Part shown: positions 44,778 to 54,838 of the stretch, piece by piece
Numbering within the stretch: position 1 is the stretch's first letter
How the letters are laid out: each line of letters begins with the position of its first letter
Assembly (NCBI RefSeq): GCF_041583835.1
Contig: NZ_JBFHFC010000003.1
Coordinates: forward strand, 1 to 64,000
Source of the DNA: Thiomicrorhabdus sp041583835
GTDB taxonomy: Bacteria > Pseudomonadota > Gammaproteobacteria > Thiomicrospirales > Thiomicrospiraceae
Direction: 5' to 3'
DNA length: 64,000 bases
Notes under the pieces: generated by a model
What the model was told of the DNA's origin: nothing
Databases searched by the model: none
Seen by the model: the letters and a program-made list of their open reading frames with translations, nothing else
Program-made: the position numbers and the translations under genes

Positions 44778-45365
44778 TCAATTTGCCGATTGGACGATTT
44801 TAGGCGGATACTGAGCCATCACTTTTGCAACCACCGCATTGACTAACTCAGTGGTTTTCGTTGGCGTTTCCTGTTCGACCAGATAGGTATTACTGGAACC
44901 GCGCCACAATAGATTTCCTTTTAAATCAATAATATCGATGATCAAAGTACCGTCTTCGTATTCATAAATTTCAGGTGGGGTATGGAACATGATTCCGGCA
45001 TGATGACTCCAATAACCGAAACCGAACGTAGGGCTGGCCGGTTCCGAACGCAACATTTTCTTAACCACTACATGATAGGTAATAAAGGCGTCGGCCTGAT
45101 CCGGTGCCAAAATCATACCCTTGGCTGACAAGTTCGCGGCAATGGCGTTCTCGATCCGTTTCGCAATCAAGGGGTTTTGCTTAGCGTAATCGCTCGCCTT
45201 AGGAATACTCTGCTGCGATTCAGGCAACCATTGAAGGATTTTGATTTTACTGAAATCGGCGTTGACGTCATAATCCTGATTGACCGGAAAACCGCTACAA
45301 CCGACTAAAAACAAACTTAACAGTAACGACGAGATACCTAATAAAACACGACTACGATGTTTCAT
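44778..45365 (-). CDS. DUF4136 lipoprotein
   Basis: 195 residues. Signal with lipobox LVGC, then the DUF4136 pattern VNADFSKIKILQWLPE, NPLIAKRIENAIAANLSAKGMILAPDQADAFITYHVVVKK and EYEDGTLIIDIIDLKGNLLWRGSSNTYL. The product should be outer-membrane anchored. Function is unknown for the family. It is the last gene before the zntB promoter region. Confidence 0.85.
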   Translation of the reverse strand: MKHRSRVLLGISSLLLSLFLVGCSGFPVNQDYDVNADFSKIKILQWLPESQQSIPKASDYAKQNPLIAKRIENAIAANLSAKGMILAPDQADAFITYHVVVKKMLRSEPASPTFGFGYWSHHAGIMFHTPPEIYEYEDGTLIIDIIDLKGNLLWRGSSNTYLVEQETPTKTTELVNAVVAKVMAQYPPKIVQSAN

Positions 45366-45615
45366 TGCTTTACCCTCTAAAATTTAATGGATTCATTTTA
45401 TGCCTTTTTTACAGGCCAGTGCAATTAAGCGCATGGCTTCGTCATTATTTATCAACACTCCATTGGCACACAACAGGCTTATGTCCAATGTCATCGGAGA
45501 AAACGCATTTAATCCAACTCAAGCAAAATGTGATAGCATTTTAAGCAAACGAATTTCGGCTTAGCGGCACGCAACGAAACCGAATCGGTCAGCCGACTTA
45601 AAAAAGCGAGTTTTT

Positions 45616-46599
45616 ATGAATATTCCAACCAATCCAACAGGACTGATGCATGCTTTTTTACTTGACGGCAAAGGCGGCGGTCGGTTTCTGCATTGGGACA
45701 AAGTACAACAATGGACGCCGGAAAACGGCAGGATATGGTTGCATTTCGACTACACCGATCCCTTTGCCATTGACTGGATTCAAAACCACAGCGGTTTGGA
45801 AACGTTAGTGACCGAAGCATTACTGACCGAAGAAACCCGCCCGCGTACCGTCAGTATTGGCGACGGTTTATTAATGGCATTTCGCGGCGTCAATAAAAAC
45901 CCCGGTTCCGATCCGGAAGACATGGTTTCCTTACGAATCTGGGCCGACAACGAACGCATCGTCACTACTCGTAAACGCACCCTGATTTCCGTCAACGATC
46001 TTTTAGAACAATTACAAAAGGGCAACGGCCCTATCGATTCCGCCGATTTCATCGTCAGCCTGGCTGACCGTTTGGTATGGCGCATGAGCGATACCGTGGA
46101 TATGTTCGAAGATCGCATTGGAGAACTTGAAGACAGCGCTCTTTCAGACGATCGTTCATCGTTGCGTTATGATCTGTCCAATTTACGCAGACAGACGATC
46201 ACTTTACGACGCTACCTCTCCCCGCAGCGCGAAGCCTTCTCGCGATTGATGGTCGAAAAAGTCAGTTGGCTGAACGAATCTTCACAGATTCGTATGCGCG
46301 AAGTCAGCGATCGTCTGATCCGTCATATCGAAGACATTGATGCGGTACGCGAGCGTGCCGCCGTCACGCATGAAGAGTTGTTGAGCCGCATGTCCGAACA
46401 ACTTAACCAGCGCATGTATGTCCTTTCCATTGTCGCGGCCATCTTTTTACCGCTCGGTTTTTTCACCGGCTTGCTCGGCATTAATGTCGGCGGCATTCCC
46501 GGTGCGGAGAACCCCCAGGCTTTCTTAATTTTCGTTTTGATATTAATTGCATTGGTGGCAATGCAATTAGCGCTATTCAAATGGAAAAAATGGCTATAA
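45616..46599 (+). CDS. zntB: Zinc transporter ZntB (CorA family)
   Basis: 327 residues. Long cytoplasmic N-terminal domain, coiled helices (residues 150-260) and two C-terminal membrane spans with the signature GINVGGIPGAENPQAF between them; CorA proper has GMN, ZntB has G(V/I)N. It likely mediates Zn2+ transport across the inner membrane. A monocistronic unit is suggested by its wide 5' gap and the 87-base gap to the peptidase gene. Confidence 0.9.
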   Translation: MNIPTNPTGLMHAFLLDGKGGGRFLHWDKVQQWTPENGRIWLHFDYTDPFAIDWIQNHSGLETLVTEALLTEETRPRTVSIGDGLLMAFRGVNKNPGSDPEDMVSLRIWADNERIVTTRKRTLISVNDLLEQLQKGNGPIDSADFIVSLADRLVWRMSDTVDMFEDRIGELEDSALSDDRSSLRYDLSNLRRQTITLRRYLSPQREAFSRLMVEKVSWLNESSQIRMREVSDRLIRHIEDIDAVRERAAVTHEELLSRMSEQLNQRMYVLSIVAAIFLPLGFFTGLLGINVGGIPGAENPQAFLIFVLILIALVAMQLALFKWKKWL

Positions 46600-46686
46600 T
46601 CGCGAAATTGAATCCCCGATTCAAAAGCGCGACGGTTCGCTCATCCCGACCTTCTCTTTCTCTGCTTATATAAGAAGATAAGTACT

Positions 46687-47742
46687 ATGCTAGGCGACGA
46701 TTTTATCGATTTACTCAAGGCACTTATTCGCCAACCCAGCGTGGTCGGTGCCGAACATTCTTTTTTCCGGGTTTTGCAACGCGAGTTGGAAGAGCGCGGC
46801 GCCAAGGTCACCTGGTACGAGGGGTTATTAGTCGCTCAGGGCAACAAACCGTTCAGCACTATGTTTTCGGCGCACATCGACCGCCATGGCCTGGTCTGTA
46901 CCGGGCCTAACGAATTCCAATACGCGGCGTTCATCTCTGCCAACCGTACCGATCTGCTCGACAGCGCCGTGTCGGAAGAATTAATGTCTAAAATCACGGA
47001 ACGTTTCCAATCGGTGCCGGTGTTCGCTTACGAACCGTGGTCGGGAAGCTATCGCGGAAAAGGCTTTATCAAAAATTCTTATATCTGCGAATTCCGTAAC
47101 AACCTGATTTTCGAAATCGACGGCCTTGACAGCGTCGTAGCGGGCACGCCGGTGGCGTTTGAAGACAAGCTAAAAATCAAAGGAAACCGCCTGGAAGGCC
47201 AATTGGACAACGTATTGACCGCGGCCGTGATAGTGCACCTGTTCAGCCAAGGATTTCAAGGAACGGCATTTTTCACCGCTCAGGAAGAAGCCGGAAAAAG
47301 CTGGCGTTACCTGCTGGAATGGTTTCGCCGTTTCGGCGGCTCGACCAACCGACTGTTTGTTGTCGATACCAGCCCGTTTCCGAGTATCGAAGCGGCCAAC
47401 AATCAACTTGTGGTTCTAAGGGAAAAAGACGCCAACGCCTCTTTCAACCCGCAATCCACCAAATTGATTGAAGACCTGTGTAAACAGAACAACCTAAGTT
47501 TTCTATACAAAGACCGTTATGTCGAACAAGAAAACGTAAAACTGATCGATCAAGGCAAAATTCCCCACTCGCTCGGCAGTACCGAAATGGGGCGCATCAT
47601 CGCCGCCTCCAACGGTCTGGTCGACGGTACCACGATTCAAATTCCGACCACCGGTTATCACACCATGGCGGAATCGGCTTCGATTGAATCGGTAGAATCC
47701 TTTATGAAACTGCTGAACATCATCGCCGACGGGTTTGACTGA
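46687..47742 (+). CDS. M42-family metallopeptidase-like protein
   Basis: 351 residues. Metal ligands typical of M42/M20 aminopeptidases are visible in order: SAHIDRHG (His and Asp), GQLDNVLTA (bridging Asp), TAQEEAG (catalytic Glu pair), VVDTSP (Asp) and a late TGYHTMAE (His). The FSAHIDRHGLV to LDN distance fits a PDZ-like insertion domain. It probably removes N-terminal residues from peptides in the cytoplasm as a large oligomer; the specificity is unknown. Confidence 0.82.
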   Translation: MLGDDFIDLLKALIRQPSVVGAEHSFFRVLQRELEERGAKVTWYEGLLVAQGNKPFSTMFSAHIDRHGLVCTGPNEFQYAAFISANRTDLLDSAVSEELMSKITERFQSVPVFAYEPWSGSYRGKGFIKNSYICEFRNNLIFEIDGLDSVVAGTPVAFEDKLKIKGNRLEGQLDNVLTAAVIVHLFSQGFQGTAFFTAQEEAGKSWRYLLEWFRRFGGSTNRLFVVDTSPFPSIEAANNQLVVLREKDANASFNPQSTKLIEDLCKQNNLSFLYKDRYVEQENVKLIDQGKIPHSLGSTEMGRIIAASNGLVDGTTIQIPTTGYHTMAESASIESVESFMKLLNIIADGFD

Positions 47743-47822
47743 TTTAATCGTTATCGGTATCTTTATAACGACTTTAAATCGATCCCAAATGCCCGTAAAA
47801 ACAAATAAAACGTACTAATCAA

Positions 47823-47849
47823 CCTCTTAAAACCATAATCTTTAAGAGG
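47823..47849 (+). promoter_or_regulatory. Hairpin in the leader of the second VIT gene
   Basis: CCTCTTAAA/TTTAAGAGG nine-pair stem with a nine-base loop, ending 25 bases before the start codon. It is followed by TTTAAC, so it is not a clear terminator. It could terminate the peptidase mRNA weakly or act in the VIT gene leader. Confidence 0.4.
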
Positions 47850-47874
47850 ATTTAACTAAAACAGGTAGCCGTTT

Positions 47875-48594
47875 ATGTCACACTTTACGCAAGAAATGCT
47901 TGAAGAACACCTCAGCGACGATCACTACAGCCATCGCATGGGCTGGCTTAGAGCGGCAGTATTGGGCGCTAACGACGGCATCATTTCAGTCGTCAGTCTG
48001 CTGGTCGGGGTCATCGCTTCAGGCGCAACCAAGGAAGACATTTTACTGGTCGCCGTCGCCGCGTTAGTCGCGGGCGCTTTATCTATGGCGGCAGGCGAAT
48101 ATGTCTCGGTCAGCTCCCAGGCGGATACCGAAGCCGCCGATCTGGCACTGGAAAAAAAGGCGATTGAAGAAGATTGGGATACGGAACTTGCGGAATTGGC
48201 AAGAATATACATTGAACGCGGCGTCAGTGAGGAAACGGCACATAAGGTGGCATTGGAGTTGATGGAGCATGACGCTTTGGCGGCACACGCTCACGACGAA
48301 CTCGGCTTGACCGAAGTGCATTCGGCTCGACCTTTACAGGCGGCATTCGCTTCCGCCGCTTCATTCATTTCCGGTGCCGCGGTTCCGGTCGTGCTGGTTG
48401 CCGTACTGCCAATGGAAAATCTCGGCTATATCGTTGCCGGCAGTTCATTACTACTTCTAGCCGTTCTTGGTGCTTTAGCGGCCAAAACGGGAGGCGCCGA
48501 CATGCTTAAAGGCGCGCTCCGTATGTCGGTCTGGGGATGTCTGGCGATGGCGCTGACAACCTATGTCGGTTTAATGTTTGGAGCCGCGGGCTGA
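47875..48594 (+). CDS. VIT1/CCC1-family iron/manganese transporter-like protein
   Basis: 239 residues, about five membrane spans. RAAVLGANDGIISVVSLLVGV is the NDG signature; AAGEYVSVSSQADTEAADLALEKKAIE and EELARIY-like acidic helices form the cytoplasmic metal-binding domain (EEDWDTELAELARIYIERGVSEETA). This is the typical bacterial VIT form. It would move Fe2+ or Mn2+ across the membrane, probably outward from the cytosol. A terminator follows at 48674. Confidence 0.9.
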   Translation: MSHFTQEMLEEHLSDDHYSHRMGWLRAAVLGANDGIISVVSLLVGVIASGATKEDILLVAVAALVAGALSMAAGEYVSVSSQADTEAADLALEKKAIEEDWDTELAELARIYIERGVSEETAHKVALELMEHDALAAHAHDELGLTEVHSARPLQAAFASAASFISGAAVPVVLVAVLPMENLGYIVAGSSLLLLAVLGALAAKTGGADMLKGALRMSVWGCLAMALTTYVGLMFGAAG

Positions 48595-48673
48595 GAGGAT
48601 TTGCCTCTTTGAACAAATCCAGTTCACACCTTCTATCTTAAAAACTCGACCGGATCACCAATCTTTTTATAAA

Positions 48674-48695
48674 TGGGCGGAAACGCCCGTTTTTC
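48674..48695 (+). terminator. Rho-independent terminator after the second VIT gene
   Basis: GGGCG/CGCCC with GAAA tetraloop, followed by GTTTTTCTTC. Ends the VIT gene before the HD-GYP promoter. Confidence 0.75.
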
Positions 48696-48743
48696 TTCAA
48701 TACAGACACACCTCCCCTCTAAAAAGTTCGAAACAAAACTGAA

Positions 48744-48772
48744 TTGACATAACCACACTATATGTATAGGAT
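48744..48772 (+). promoter_or_regulatory. Promoter of the HD-GYP sensor gene
   Basis: TTGACA at 48744-48749 and TAGGAT at 48767-48772 with a 17-base spacer. Predicted start near 48779, leaving about 95 bases of untranslated leader before the GTG. Confidence 0.7.
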
Positions 48773-48874
48773 ATTTACTTATCCGGTAGGCGTTTCATAG
48801 ACTCATAGCCATTACCTGAAGCCGTTTTAAAAGAATTCGTACTACCTAAAATCGCAAACAGCCAGAGGTATTGA

Positions 48875-51800
48875 GTGAACATACTTAATAAGTTTCGGAT
48901 TTCCATCCGTATAACGGTGCTCAGCGTCTTCCTGCTTGCCACGGCATTCACCGCATCGGTCGCTATCGGATTGCAATACTATTTCAGTCAATCCATGGCG
49001 ATTGAACATGCCTTAGATCAATACCAACTCACTGCGTCAAACACCCGTAATCACCTCACCGAAATAGACAACAAAGCCATCGAAGCCACCCGCCTGCTCT
49101 CAAAGTATCCCAATCTGATCAAAAACGGCCAACTTGATCCCGATGCCCGATTACTCTTTGCGGAAATGATGAACAATAACCCGCTGTTTTATGCGATCTA
49201 TATCGGGTTTGGTAACGGTGACTTCTACGAACTGGTCAATTTAAAAACCAACGCGGCGGTTCGCAAACAATTAATGGCAACCCTGTCGGATCGTTGGGTC
49301 ATCATTAGGGTGACGGGAAGCGGTCAAGAACGTTTTCGGCAATTCGAATACTACGATGCATACTTCAACCATAGAGTGTCGCGTAAAGAGGCGAGTGAAT
49401 ACGATCCAAGAAAACGGCCATGGTATAGCAATGCAACAATCGACAAGGTTTATAAAACGGCCCCATATTTATTTCAGCATCTTCAAGCGCCCGGACAAAC
49501 TTATTCGACCGTCATTCCATCCACTCAATCCGTACTCGCGGTGGATATAGCCCTATCTTCGATTTCCGACTACCTTTACAAACAACCGTTAAGTAAAGGC
49601 GGTGAAATTTATCTTTACCAAAATAACGGCGAACTCATCGCTTCTAACCAAAATAACGATGGCAATAACGAATTACCGAAGGCTTCAGCACTGGAATTAA
49701 GCGATCAGCAAAGACAGTACATACAGCAACTCGGAAAGGTTCGAATCTCCAACGAAATGGATTGGCCTCCTATCGATTTTTCGGTAATCGGAGAACCCAA
49801 AGGTTATGCCATCGACCTGGTGAAATTGATTTCCTCCATGACAGGCATTCAATTCGAATTCGTCAATGGGTATACATGGTCCGAACTACTGGAGATGTTC
49901 AAACGCGATGAGCTTGAAATCCTTCAGCCCGTGTTCCGAAGCCCGGAAAATGAACAATTGGGACAGCTCAGCCAAGCAATACTTAAGTTACCATACTCCA
50001 TCGTCACCCAATCAGGCCAACCGAGAATCAGTCACCTGAAACAACTTATCGGAAAATCCATTGCCATTCCCAAAGGTTGGTCGATCATTCCCATCATCCG
50101 GCAGCAATTCCCGCTCATCAATATTATCGAAGTGGAATCATCCAGAAAGGCGATTGAAGCGGTTGTGCAAGGAAAAGTTTATGCAACACTGGATAGCGGG
50201 ATCATTCTGCACCACACGGCAGAACAATACTTTATCAACAATATCAAATTCCATGACAACCTAGATATCTCGGATATCAAACTGCCGGATGAATTGCATC
50301 TCATGGTGAGTAAAAACCACCCTGAATTGGCGCAAATCATAGAAACGGCGCTTGCGAACATCAGCAAAGAGCAGAAGAAATTCCTAAAAAACAAATGGTT
50401 CAACGGAATGCAAAGCAAAGTATCTTCAAAAGCCAAATCCAGCGTTCCCTACCCGCAGCTTATGGAAATGATTATGCTGCCGCAATCGCAAAATCAATTA
50501 AAGCCAATGAAGATAAAAGGACAAAACTCTTTTGTCTTCCTCACTAACTTATCACCGGAAAATTCCGCTCACGGAACGGAATATTTTGCAGTTGTAGTAC
50601 CCAGAAAAAACGTACTTTCCGATAGTCTTAACAAAGTAAAACTGTCGATTTTGATTACATCCGTCTGCCTGATTATGTTACTTCCGCTTTCATGGCTTTT
50701 CGCCACCCCGATTGTTGTTCCTATTCGAGCGTTGGCGCTGGAGAATGAAAAAATTAAGAACCGCCAGTACGATGAAATTAATCCGATCCGAAGCCACATC
50801 ATAGAAATCAACGACCTCTCTTCCTCTATGGTCGATATGTCACAGTCAATTAAACAGCATGAAACCGAACTCAAAGAGCTTATGGACTCTTTCGTGCGTT
50901 TGATCGCTCAAGCCATCGATGATAAATCGCCTTACACGGCCGGTCACTGCGCCAGAGTTCCCGAATTGGCGATTATGCTTGCCCTAGCCGCTTCGGAGAC
51001 CGAAGACGGAGAGTTCAAAGAATTCAACTTCCGCTCTAAAGACGAGCTGAGGGAGTTTACCATTGCCGCCTGGCTCCACGATTGCGGAAAAATCACCACG
51101 CCGGAACACATCGTCGACAAAGGCACTAAACTGGAAACCATCTACAATAGAATCCATGAAATTCGAATGCGTTTTGAGGTTCTGTGGCGGGATGCAGAAA
51201 TCGAATATTTGAAGAAGCTGTCAGAATCCCCTCAGGAACAGACCAAACTTCAAGCCGAACTGTCACAAAAACAGTCTCGGTTAATCAAAGATTTTGAGTT
51301 CATCGCCGAAACCAACGTCGGCAAAGAGTTCATCGACGAAGCGGACATCCAGCGACTTAAATCCCTGGCTAAGATTACTTGGCAAAGACATTTCGATGAC
51401 CGCGTCGGACTCTCCCCTATTGAAGAACTACGATTACAGGAAAAACCGGCAGAACTGCCTGCTGAAGAGGCGTTATTGAGCGACAAACCGGAACATATCA
51501 TTCTGCGCACCAACAAAAACCATTACGATCCGAAACTTCGAATCAATATGGAAATTCCGGAACATCAATACAACTTAGGGGAACTTTATAATCTTTCGAT
51601 CTCTCGCGGCACCCTAACCAAAGAAGATCGATTTAAAATCAATGAACACATCATCAGCACCATAAAAATGCTGGAAAACCTGCCCTTTCCTAATGAACTT
51701 AAACGAGTGCCTCAATACGCTTCCAGCCATCATGAAACACTAGACGGAACGGGTTATCCAAGAAAACTCAAAGCGCCTGAAATTTCAATTCCGGAACGCA

Positions 51801-52045
51801 TTTTGGCGATTGCGGATATTTTTGAAGCCTTGACCGCTTCAGACCGTCCCTACAAAAAAGCCAAACCGATTAGTGAAGCCATCGACATCCTATATAAAAT
51901 GGCACTGGAGCATCATATCGACTATGAAGTCTTCAAGCTGTTCCTGTCTAGCGGCGTCTACCTGCAATACGCCGAACGACATCTATCACAGGAACAGATA
52001 GATGAAATTGACATACAGCGTTACCTTGAACCAATTAAAGCTTAA
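48875..52045 (+). CDS. Membrane sensor with solute-binding domain and HD-GYP phosphodiesterase
   Basis: 1056 residues, GTG start with SD AGAGG. Order of parts: TM1 (about 13-34); a periplasmic Cache-like domain (to about 280, with DPRKRPWYSNA); a solute-binding protein family 3 module (about 287-510, VRISNEMDWPPIDFSV to FLKNKWF); a returning Cache half (about 520-585); TM2 (588-613); a linker helix; and an HD-GYP domain (about 672-1040) with HCARVPELA, AAWLHDCGK, SSHHETLDGTGYP. An insertion of about 150 residues lies between the HD and HH parts. It should hydrolyse c-di-GMP in response to a periplasmic ligand. Catalytic residues appear complete. Confidence 0.85.
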   Translation: MNILNKFRISIRITVLSVFLLATAFTASVAIGLQYYFSQSMAIEHALDQYQLTASNTRNHLTEIDNKAIEATRLLSKYPNLIKNGQLDPDARLLFAEMMNNNPLFYAIYIGFGNGDFYELVNLKTNAAVRKQLMATLSDRWVIIRVTGSGQERFRQFEYYDAYFNHRVSRKEASEYDPRKRPWYSNATIDKVYKTAPYLFQHLQAPGQTYSTVIPSTQSVLAVDIALSSISDYLYKQPLSKGGEIYLYQNNGELIASNQNNDGNNELPKASALELSDQQRQYIQQLGKVRISNEMDWPPIDFSVIGEPKGYAIDLVKLISSMTGIQFEFVNGYTWSELLEMFKRDELEILQPVFRSPENEQLGQLSQAILKLPYSIVTQSGQPRISHLKQLIGKSIAIPKGWSIIPIIRQQFPLINIIEVESSRKAIEAVVQGKVYATLDSGIILHHTAEQYFINNIKFHDNLDISDIKLPDELHLMVSKNHPELAQIIETALANISKEQKKFLKNKWFNGMQSKVSSKAKSSVPYPQLMEMIMLPQSQNQLKPMKIKGQNSFVFLTNLSPENSAHGTEYFAVVVPRKNVLSDSLNKVKLSILITSVCLIMLLPLSWLFATPIVVPIRALALENEKIKNRQYDEINPIRSHIIEINDLSSSMVDMSQSIKQHETELKELMDSFVRLIAQAIDDKSPYTAGHCARVPELAIMLALAASETEDGEFKEFNFRSKDELREFTIAAWLHDCGKITTPEHIVDKGTKLETIYNRIHEIRMRFEVLWRDAEIEYLKKLSESPQEQTKLQAELSQKQSRLIKDFEFIAETNVGKEFIDEADIQRLKSLAKITWQRHFDDRVGLSPIEELRLQEKPAELPAEEALLSDKPEHIILRTNKNHYDPKLRINMEIPEHQYNLGELYNLSISRGTLTKEDRFKINEHIISTIKMLENLPFPNELKRVPQYASSHHETLDGTGYPRKLKAPEISIPERILAIADIFEALTASDRPYKKAKPISEAIDILYKMALEHHIDYEVFKLFLSSGVYLQYAERHLSQEQIDEIDIQRYLEPIKA

Positions 52046-52163
52046 CTGCCCTTAAAATAAATTGGGAATAACCGCGACTCTATTTGCATTTCTAGTACAT
52101 TCAATGATTTACTAAAAACTGTAGTGCTTCTTTTTTCAAAGTCGAAAGGCAAAGGAAGGATTC

Positions 52164-54218
52164 ATGCACGCGATACCTCATCATTCCAATCAGCATCCGG
52201 CCTCTTCTGACGGGCACCATCAAGGTCACGGCCATCACAATCATCATGGCCGCAACTCACACGACCATACTGCCCACCATAAAATGATGATCCAAGATTT
52301 CCGTAAGCGTTTCTGGGTTGCCTTGATCCTCACTCTACCGATTTTGGTTTTATCACCGTTAGTTCAAAGCGTACTCGACTATAAAATCGATTTTCCCGCT
52401 GCAAACTATGTGCTGTTCGGACTTTCCGGTTTAATCTATTTTTACGGCGGCTGGCCATTCCTGACGGGTCTGGTCAATGAATTAAAAAGCAAACAGCCCG
52501 GTATGATGACCTTAATTGCCGTCGCAATCAGCGTTGCTTTCGGATACAGCTCTGCAACCACTTTCGGCCTTCAAGGCAAAACCTTTTTCTGGGAACTGGC
52601 GACCTTAATCGACATCATGCTACTAGGGCACTGGATCGAGATGAAATCCGTGGTCGGCGCGTCAAGTTCATTACAGAAATTAGTTGAAATGATGCCGACC
52701 GATGCCAATCGTTTAACCTCCAGCGGAATCCTAAAAGTCCGTGTCGAAGACCTCAATATCGACGATTTGGTTTTAGTACGTCCGGGTGAAAAAATTCCGG
52801 TGGACGGCGTGATTACCGAAGGACAAAGCAGTGTTAACGAATCGATGGTTACGGGGGAATCCAAGCCGGTCAAAAAATCCACCGGAGATCAAGTCATTGG
52901 CGCAACCATCAACGGCAACGGTTCCATTACCGTTCAAGTACAGCAAGTTGGCGAACAGGCCTATCTGCATAAAGTCATCGACATGGTGCGCCAAGCGCAA
53001 AGCGAAAAATCGAAGACGCAGTATTTGGCGGATCGCATCGCATTTTGGTTAACCATCATTGCTTTGAGTATCGGCTTTATCACTTTGACAGTCTGGTTGG
53101 TATTAGGTCACCCCTTTGTATTTGCGTTGGAACGGATGGCCAGCGTCATGGTCATCACCTGTCCTCACGCTCTCGGTCTTGCGGTACCACTCGTGGTCGC
53201 CATTTCGACTTCGGTCTCGGCGCAACGCGGCCTGTTGATCCGCAACCGCACCGCATTTGAAAATGCCCGGAAAATCACCATGATGGTGTTCGACAAAACC
53301 GGCACGCTAACGAAGGGAAACTTCGGCGTTACTCGGTTTGCTTCGGTCAACGATCAATTCGATGATGAGCAAATTTTAAGCCTTGCCGGCGCTTTGGAAA
53401 ACCATTCGGAACACCCTTTGGCACTGGGCATCATGCAGAAGGTAAAACAACGGGGAATCTTTATTAAACCGGCAGAAAACTTTATGGCATTAACCGGTGA
53501 AGGTATTGAAGCGACGGTTGAAAACCGACGCATCAAGGTGGTTGGTCCGGGTTATCTTGCGGAAAACCATATTCGATTGGAGGAACCAGACACTGAAGAC
53601 GCACAAGAAACCGTCGTTTATGTACTGGTTGATGGGGTTCTTGCAGGTTACATTGCGCTCGCGGACGAAATTCGAGACGATTCCCTTAACGCGGTGCAAA
53701 GTCTGCAAAAGAAAGGGTTAAAAGTTTATATGTTGACCGGCGACAACGAAAATGTCGCCCGTAGCGTCAGCGATAAACTCGGATTGGATGGTTATTACGC
53801 CGGTCTTCTACCCGATCAAAAGCTGGATAAAATTAAAACGTTTCAAAGCCAAGGGGAATTTGTCGCCATGACGGGAGACGGTATCAATGATGCTCCGGCG
53901 CTTGCGACAGCGGATGTTGGAATTGCAATCGGCTCCGGAACCGATGTCGCTGCGGAAACCGCAGACATCATTCTCGTCAACAGCAACCCGAAAGACATCG
54001 CCTACCTAGTTGCCGCCGGCCGTGAGACTTACCGAAAAATGATTCAAAACTTCATTTGGGCAACCGGCTACAATATCGTCGCCATTCCTTTAGCCGCAGG
54101 CATTTTATACGGTTCCGGATTCATCATCAGTCCCGCTCTAGGGGCGGTATTTATGAGTCTGAGTACGGTCATTGTCGCTATCAACGCCCAGTTATTAAAA
54201 GCAAAACTGCAAGCATAA
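52164..54218 (+). CDS. copB: CopB-type P1B ATPase (copper/silver export)
   Basis: 684 residues. N-terminal His-rich metal-binding tail (about 18 His in the first 42 residues) then eight membrane spans. Catalytic motifs: MVTGESKPVKK (actuator TGES), VFDKTGTLTKG (phosphorylation Asp), MTGDGINDAPALA. The metal-coordinating TM6 motif is TCPHALGL (CPH, the CopB class rather than CPC), and the last TM shows MSLSTVIVAINA (MSxST). It exports Cu or Ag from the cytoplasm. No CueR-like gene is next to it. Confidence 0.9.
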   Translation: MHAIPHHSNQHPASSDGHHQGHGHHNHHGRNSHDHTAHHKMMIQDFRKRFWVALILTLPILVLSPLVQSVLDYKIDFPAANYVLFGLSGLIYFYGGWPFLTGLVNELKSKQPGMMTLIAVAISVAFGYSSATTFGLQGKTFFWELATLIDIMLLGHWIEMKSVVGASSSLQKLVEMMPTDANRLTSSGILKVRVEDLNIDDLVLVRPGEKIPVDGVITEGQSSVNESMVTGESKPVKKSTGDQVIGATINGNGSITVQVQQVGEQAYLHKVIDMVRQAQSEKSKTQYLADRIAFWLTIIALSIGFITLTVWLVLGHPFVFALERMASVMVITCPHALGLAVPLVVAISTSVSAQRGLLIRNRTAFENARKITMMVFDKTGTLTKGNFGVTRFASVNDQFDDEQILSLAGALENHSEHPLALGIMQKVKQRGIFIKPAENFMALTGEGIEATVENRRIKVVGPGYLAENHIRLEEPDTEDAQETVVYVLVDGVLAGYIALADEIRDDSLNAVQSLQKKGLKVYMLTGDNENVARSVSDKLGLDGYYAGLLPDQKLDKIKTFQSQGEFVAMTGDGINDAPALATADVGIAIGSGTDVAAETADIILVNSNPKDIAYLVAAGRETYRKMIQNFIWATGYNIVAIPLAAGILYGSGFIISPALGAVFMSLSTVIVAINAQLLKAKLQA

Positions 54219-54354
54219 GTCTCTTTTTACATAAAATTTAAAGTAAATTTTTATAAATTAAATACCTCAATTTAAGTAGCTTATTAATTTAAGATACCGT
54301 GCTAATAATCCTAAACTAACCCCATTCGACGAAACAACAACCAAAGGGCAGCAA

Positions 54355-54807
54355 ATGAAAAAAAGAGTCGTTTTCTTTTACCTATTATTTTCTTGGTTCA
54401 TCTCCGCTCAAGCGGCGGACGGCGTCGTTAATGTGGCAAGTCAATTCAATGTCGAACAAACCACCGATCGCATGGAAAACATTCTTAAGCAAAAAGGGAT
54501 GACCATCTTTAACCGCATCAACCACTCCGAAGGCGCAAAAAATGTCGGCATTAATCTAAGGGATACCCAACTGTTGATCTTCGGCAACCCCAAAGTCGGC
54601 AGTGTGTTGATGCAGTGCCAACAAAGCGTCGCCATTGACTTGCCTCTCAAAGCGCTTATCTGGCAAGACAAACAGTCGAATGTATGGATCACTTACAACC
54701 AACCGATCTACCTTGAAAAAAGACACCAGATCGGTGGCTGCGAAACCACACTGGCAAAAATGGCGAAGGCGCTGGAAACCATAACCCAATCCGCTGCGGC
54801 AAACTAA
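54355..54807 (+). CDS. Exported DUF302 protein
   Basis: 150 residues with a signal peptide (MKKRVVFFYLLFSWFISAQA). The rest matches DUF302: TTDRMENILKQKGMTIFNRINHSEGAKNVG, LLIFGNPKVGSVLMQCQQSVAIDLPLKALIWQD and VWITYNQPIYLEKRHQI. DUF302 domains bind a small ligand or cofactor in some structures; function unknown. It lies 31 bases before the diguanylate cyclase gene on the same strand, hence likely one transcript. Confidence 0.85.
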   Translation: MKKRVVFFYLLFSWFISAQAADGVVNVASQFNVEQTTDRMENILKQKGMTIFNRINHSEGAKNVGINLRDTQLLIFGNPKVGSVLMQCQQSVAIDLPLKALIWQDKQSNVWITYNQPIYLEKRHQIGGCETTLAKMAKALETITQSAAAN

Positions 54808-54838
54808 ATTCAATGTCGCCAACCCAAAGCGATAACAA

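Noticed and set aside
48779..48874. c-di-GMP (GEMM) riboswitch in the HD-GYP leader
   Set aside because: The leader does not show the GEMM core pattern; only a plain leader is seen.
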